From Acidiferrobacteraceae bacterium (GTDB lineage: Bacteria > Pseudomonadota > Gammaproteobacteria > Acidiferrobacterales > Acidiferrobacteraceae), in assembly GCA_027343725.1 (NCBI GenBank), contig DAHWKH010000038.1, positions 1 to 7,887 of the forward strand: 7,887 nucleotides of DNA, in the 5' to 3' direction. The position numbers were made by a program, and so were the translations under genes. Below, one piece after another: positions 5,784 to 7,887 of this stretch (the stretch's first letter is position 1; each line of letters opens with the position of its first letter). Below the pieces are notes generated by a model that was not told the DNA's origin, did no database searches, and saw only the letters and a program-made list of their open reading frames with translations.

Positions 5784-7606
5784 GGGGCTGCGCGGCGGCG
5801 CTTGGGCATGACGCGCATCGTCGGATCGCCGCCCGTGAGATTGCGCGCGGAGTTGATGAGCGCCACGTGGGTGAAGGCCTGCGGAAAGTTTCCGACCATG
5901 CGCCGCGCGCCCATGTCGTACTCCTCCGCGAGGAGGCCGACGTCGTTCTGAAGCGCAAGGAGGCGGTTGAAGAGCGACAAGGCCTCCTCGCGGCGGCCTT
6001 GCAGGACGAGATTGTCGACGAGCCAAAACGAACACGGCAGGAAGACGCCCTCGCCGTGCGGCAGGCCGTCGGGTGAGTCTTCGGTGCGATAGCGCATAAC
6101 AAAGCCCTCGACCACGAGTTCTGCCTCGATCGCCGCGACCGTCGCGCGGATGCGGGGGTCCTCGGGCGGCAGGAAACCGACCAAGGCCATCATGAGCAGG
6201 CTGGCATCCACGTTGTGACTTCCGTAGGACTGGGTGAAGCGGTTGGCGGCCTTGTCGAAGCCCTTCGCGCAGACGTCCTCGTGGATGGCATCGCGGATCT
6301 TCGCCCAGCGGTCCACGGGGCCTTTCAGGTGATAGCGGGTCGCGTCCTTGACGGCGCGGTCGAAGGCCACCCAGGCCATGACCTTCGAGTGTGTGAAATG
6401 CCGCCGCCCCCCACGCATCTCCCAGATGCCGTCGTCCGGTTGCTGCCAATGGCTTTCCAGGAACTCCATGATCGCGCATTGGATGCGCCAGGCGTGGGCC
6501 TCCGGATGTAGGCCGGTGTGCCGCGCCAGGTGCAGCGAGTCCATGAGTTCGCCGTAGACATCGAGCTGAAACTGCTCGGAGGCGGCATTGCCGACGTGCA
6601 CCGGTTGGGAGTGTTCGTAGCCCGCAAGCCAGGGAATCTCGCGCTCGCCGAGCCAGCGCTCGCCGGCCACTCCATAGACGATCTGGAGATCCGCGGGGCT
6701 GCCCGCGACCGCGCGCAAAAGCCACTCGCGCCATTGCGCCGCCTCCTCGGTGTAGCCGGTCGTGAGCAATGACCAGAGAATGAAGGTCGCGTCGCGGACC
6801 CAGCAGAACCGGTAGTCCCAATTGCGGCTCCCCCCGATGCGTTCCGGCAGGGAGGTGGTGAGGGCGGCGGCGATGCCGCCGGTCGGGCGGCAGGTCAGGG
6901 CCTTGAGTGTGATGAGCGACCGCATGACGTCATCCCGCCAGGGTCCCTCATACTGGCATTGCCGTGCCCACGTCTGCCACCAACGCTCGGTCCTCGCCAG
7001 GGCCTGGGCGGCATCGAGCGCCTCATGGCTCGTCTCGTGCGTCGGCTGATAGGTCAACTGGAACACCTGTCGCTCGCCCGCGGAGATCGGGAATCGACTG
7101 ACGGTCGCGGGGCCCTCGCCGTGGGTCGCGACCGAGGCGTCCAGGTAGAGGCTGTCGGGCCCGGCGACTGCCAGGGTCACGCCGTCCACGCGCCGCACCC
7201 AGGGCATCATGGACCCGTAGTAGAAGCGGATCATGAGCCCCATGCGCATGGCGACGGTGCCGCGCAAGCCCTCGACGATGCGGATGATGCGGCACCCAGT
7301 GCGGCCGTCTCCGGCGATGGGCATGAAATCGATCAGGCGGACGGCGCCGTCGGCCGTTTCGAAATCGGTCTCGAGGATCAGGGTGTCGCGGCGATAACGG
7401 CGCGTGACGTGTCGGACCGCCGCCTGTGGGGTGATCTGCCAGCAGCCGTTGTTCTGGTCACCGAGCAGCGCGGCAAAACAGGCCGCGGAATCGACGCGGG
7501 GGGCGCAGAACCAGTCGATCGAGCCGTTCTGTCCGATCAAGGCGCCGGTCACGGCGTTGCCGATGAGGGCGTACTGCTCGATGGGGAGTGGCGCGTGGTT
7601 GGGCAT
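5771..7606 (-). CDS. Glycoside hydrolase family 15 protein (glucoamylase/trehalase type)
   Basis: A complete 611-residue enzyme, about the usual length for bacterial GH15. The family hydrolyses alpha-glucosidic bonds with inversion; bacterial members act on starch/glycogen oligosaccharides or on trehalose, which sequence alone does not separate. The N-terminal beta-sandwich starts with IEQYALIGN and NGSIDWFCAPRVDS (residues 9-40), where the usual family wording is also IGDG..A.L....G.IDW.C.PRFDS. The (alpha/alpha)6 barrel shows GGSRNWDYRFCWVRDA (258-273), GIWEMRG (393-399) with Glu396 as probable general acid, GEGVFLPCSFWLVD (518-531), and GLLAEEYD (557-564) with Glu561/562 as probable base. 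No signal peptide is seen, so it is probably cytoplasmic. The tail MPKRRRAAPHKR is very basic. ATG 7606 follows GGAGG; an in-frame upstream extension to 7822 lacks family similarity. Confidence 0.93.
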   Translation of the reverse strand: MPNHAPLPIEQYALIGNAVTGALIGQNGSIDWFCAPRVDSAACFAALLGDQNNGCWQITPQAAVRHVTRRYRRDTLILETDFETADGAVRLIDFMPIAGDGRTGCRIIRIVEGLRGTVAMRMGLMIRFYYGSMMPWVRRVDGVTLAVAGPDSLYLDASVATHGEGPATVSRFPISAGERQVFQLTYQPTHETSHEALDAAQALARTERWWQTWARQCQYEGPWRDDVMRSLITLKALTCRPTGGIAAALTTSLPERIGGSRNWDYRFCWVRDATFILWSLLTTGYTEEAAQWREWLLRAVAGSPADLQIVYGVAGERWLGEREIPWLAGYEHSQPVHVGNAASEQFQLDVYGELMDSLHLARHTGLHPEAHAWRIQCAIMEFLESHWQQPDDGIWEMRGGRRHFTHSKVMAWVAFDRAVKDATRYHLKGPVDRWAKIRDAIHEDVCAKGFDKAANRFTQSYGSHNVDASLLMMALVGFLPPEDPRIRATVAAIEAELVVEGFVMRYRTEDSPDGLPHGEGVFLPCSFWLVDNLVLQGRREEALSLFNRLLALQNDVGLLAEEYDMGARRMVGNFPQAFTHVALINSARNLTGGDPTMRVMPKRRRAAPHKR

Positions 7607-7609
7607 GGT

Positions 7610-7614
7610 CCTCC
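7610..7614 (-). promoter_or_regulatory. Ribosome binding site of the GH15 gene
   Basis: The minus strand reads GGAGGACCATG, a perfect GGAGG only three bases from the ATG at 7606. The spacing is short but the site, together with the conserved GH15 N-terminus starting just after, fixes this start rather than the longer in-frame option at 7822. Confidence 0.6.
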
Positions 7615-7675
7615 GGCGCGTGTGGACCCAGTGTAACCCATCGAGTGGAGCGGGGCGAGCCGCGCCCACTGTTAG

Positions 7676-7696
7676 CCCAAAGCCGTCATGTCCCCT
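7676..7696 (-). repeat. Diverged inverted copy of the right-edge repeat
   Basis: Read on the minus strand this 21-bp stretch begins AGGGGACAT and ends CTTTGGG. It matches the tandem unit at 7864-7884 at 17 of 21 positions, and the unit at 7839-7859 at 16 of 21; the mismatches cluster in the middle. Orientation is opposite to the two edge copies, so the copies point away from each other. Confidence 0.5.
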
Positions 7697-7834
7697 AGTT
7701 TGCGAGAAGGGGGGCCAAGCCAAAGCCTGGCAGACGGCCAAACGGCCTATAAACCCGCCCCCGACCATCCCTGGGATACCCGGGCCCGCAGGCCCTAGCC
7801 CGCCGGATTGCGGCTCGGTCATGCCATCGCCTGA

Positions 7835-7884
7835 CGGATGGGGACATTTCTGCTTTGGTCGGAAGGGGACATTTCTGATTTGGG
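7835..7884 (+). repeat. Two tandem 25-bp direct repeats, probable mobile-element end
   Basis: Two adjacent 25-bp units, 7835-7859 and 7860-7884, each read CGGA then a variable base, GGGGACATTTCTG, a variable base (C or A), TTTGG. They differ at three positions. The window ends three bases later (TCG), so a third copy may follow. Spaced repeats of this kind are typical of insertion-sequence termini where a transposase binds several sites, as in IS21-type elements; the family cannot be named without the adjoining sequence. No transposase gene lies inside the window. Confidence 0.6.
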
Positions 7885-7887
7885 TCG

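Larger units (their letters stand above)
7607..7834. other. Gene-free region upstream of GH15
   Basis: No credible gene was found on either strand. On the minus strand a weak -10-like TACACT occurs near 7640 (in GGGTTACACTGGG) and a TATAGG near 7750 (in GGTTTATAGG), neither with a good -35 box, so no GH15 promoter can be named. The region contains one inverted copy of the repeat found at the right edge (7676-7696). Confidence 0.5.

Noticed and set aside
4689..6821. 710-codon minus-strand open frame spanning the exporter, methyltransferase and part of GH15
   Set aside because: It crosses several well-supported genes in other frames and has no recognisable domain; absence of stops is expected at this GC content.
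7770..7803. GC-rich inverted stretch (GGGCC CGCA GGCCC) as a terminator
   Set aside because: The stem is only about five pairs and no T run follows on either strand.
7607..7822. 72-residue N-terminal extension of GH15
   Set aside because: The added sequence is Gly/Pro-rich without family similarity, overlaps the repeat copy at 7676-7696, and a perfect GGAGG directly precedes ATG 7606 where the GH15 fold begins.

Overview
The window is high-GC DNA (about two thirds G+C by eye) with compact bacterial gene organisation. It fits a proteobacterium, possibly an environmental or chemolithotrophic gammaproteobacterium. That placement is an inference from base composition and gene content (a haem-globin c-di-GMP phosphodiesterase, a TauE-type sulfite exporter, a GH15 glucosidase); no rRNA or other marker is present. 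Seven protein genes are well supported, plus one short leader ORF.

Left block, all on the minus strand (3838 down to 1). An MFS transporter of phosphate/sugar-porter type is followed after 53 nt by a DUF2459 lipoprotein. Then, behind its own good sigma-70 promoter (TTGACA, 17 bp, TATTTC) and a TTG start, comes a large signalling protein that runs off the left edge. Its in-window part reads as sensor globin - GAF - EAL: an apparent haem-based gas sensor controlling c-di-GMP breakdown. The MFS start has no Shine-Dalgarno of its own. It sits in an ATGA overlap with a 13-residue leader ORF that does have one.

Middle block, plus strand (3890-5783). A 138-nt divergent region with candidate promoters on both strands leads into a 100-residue zinc-ribbon protein. 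Four bases after it lies a TauE/SafE-type exporter, and 57 nt further on a class I SAM-dependent methyltransferase with a strong Shine-Dalgarno. These three are probably co-transcribed.

Right block, minus strand (5771-7606). A complete GH15 glucoamylase/trehalase-type enzyme converges on the methyltransferase, and the two genes overlap by 13 bp at their 3' ends. Upstream of GH15, 281 nt hold no gene. They carry a repeat family: two tandem 25-bp units at the extreme right edge and one diverged inverted copy about 140 bp to their left, probably transposon-end or transposase-binding sequences just inside the window.

No tRNA, rRNA, CRISPR array or complete insertion sequence was seen. The best candidates for something unusual are the globin-GAF-EAL architecture, the translationally coupled leader of the MFS gene, and the repeat cluster at the right edge.
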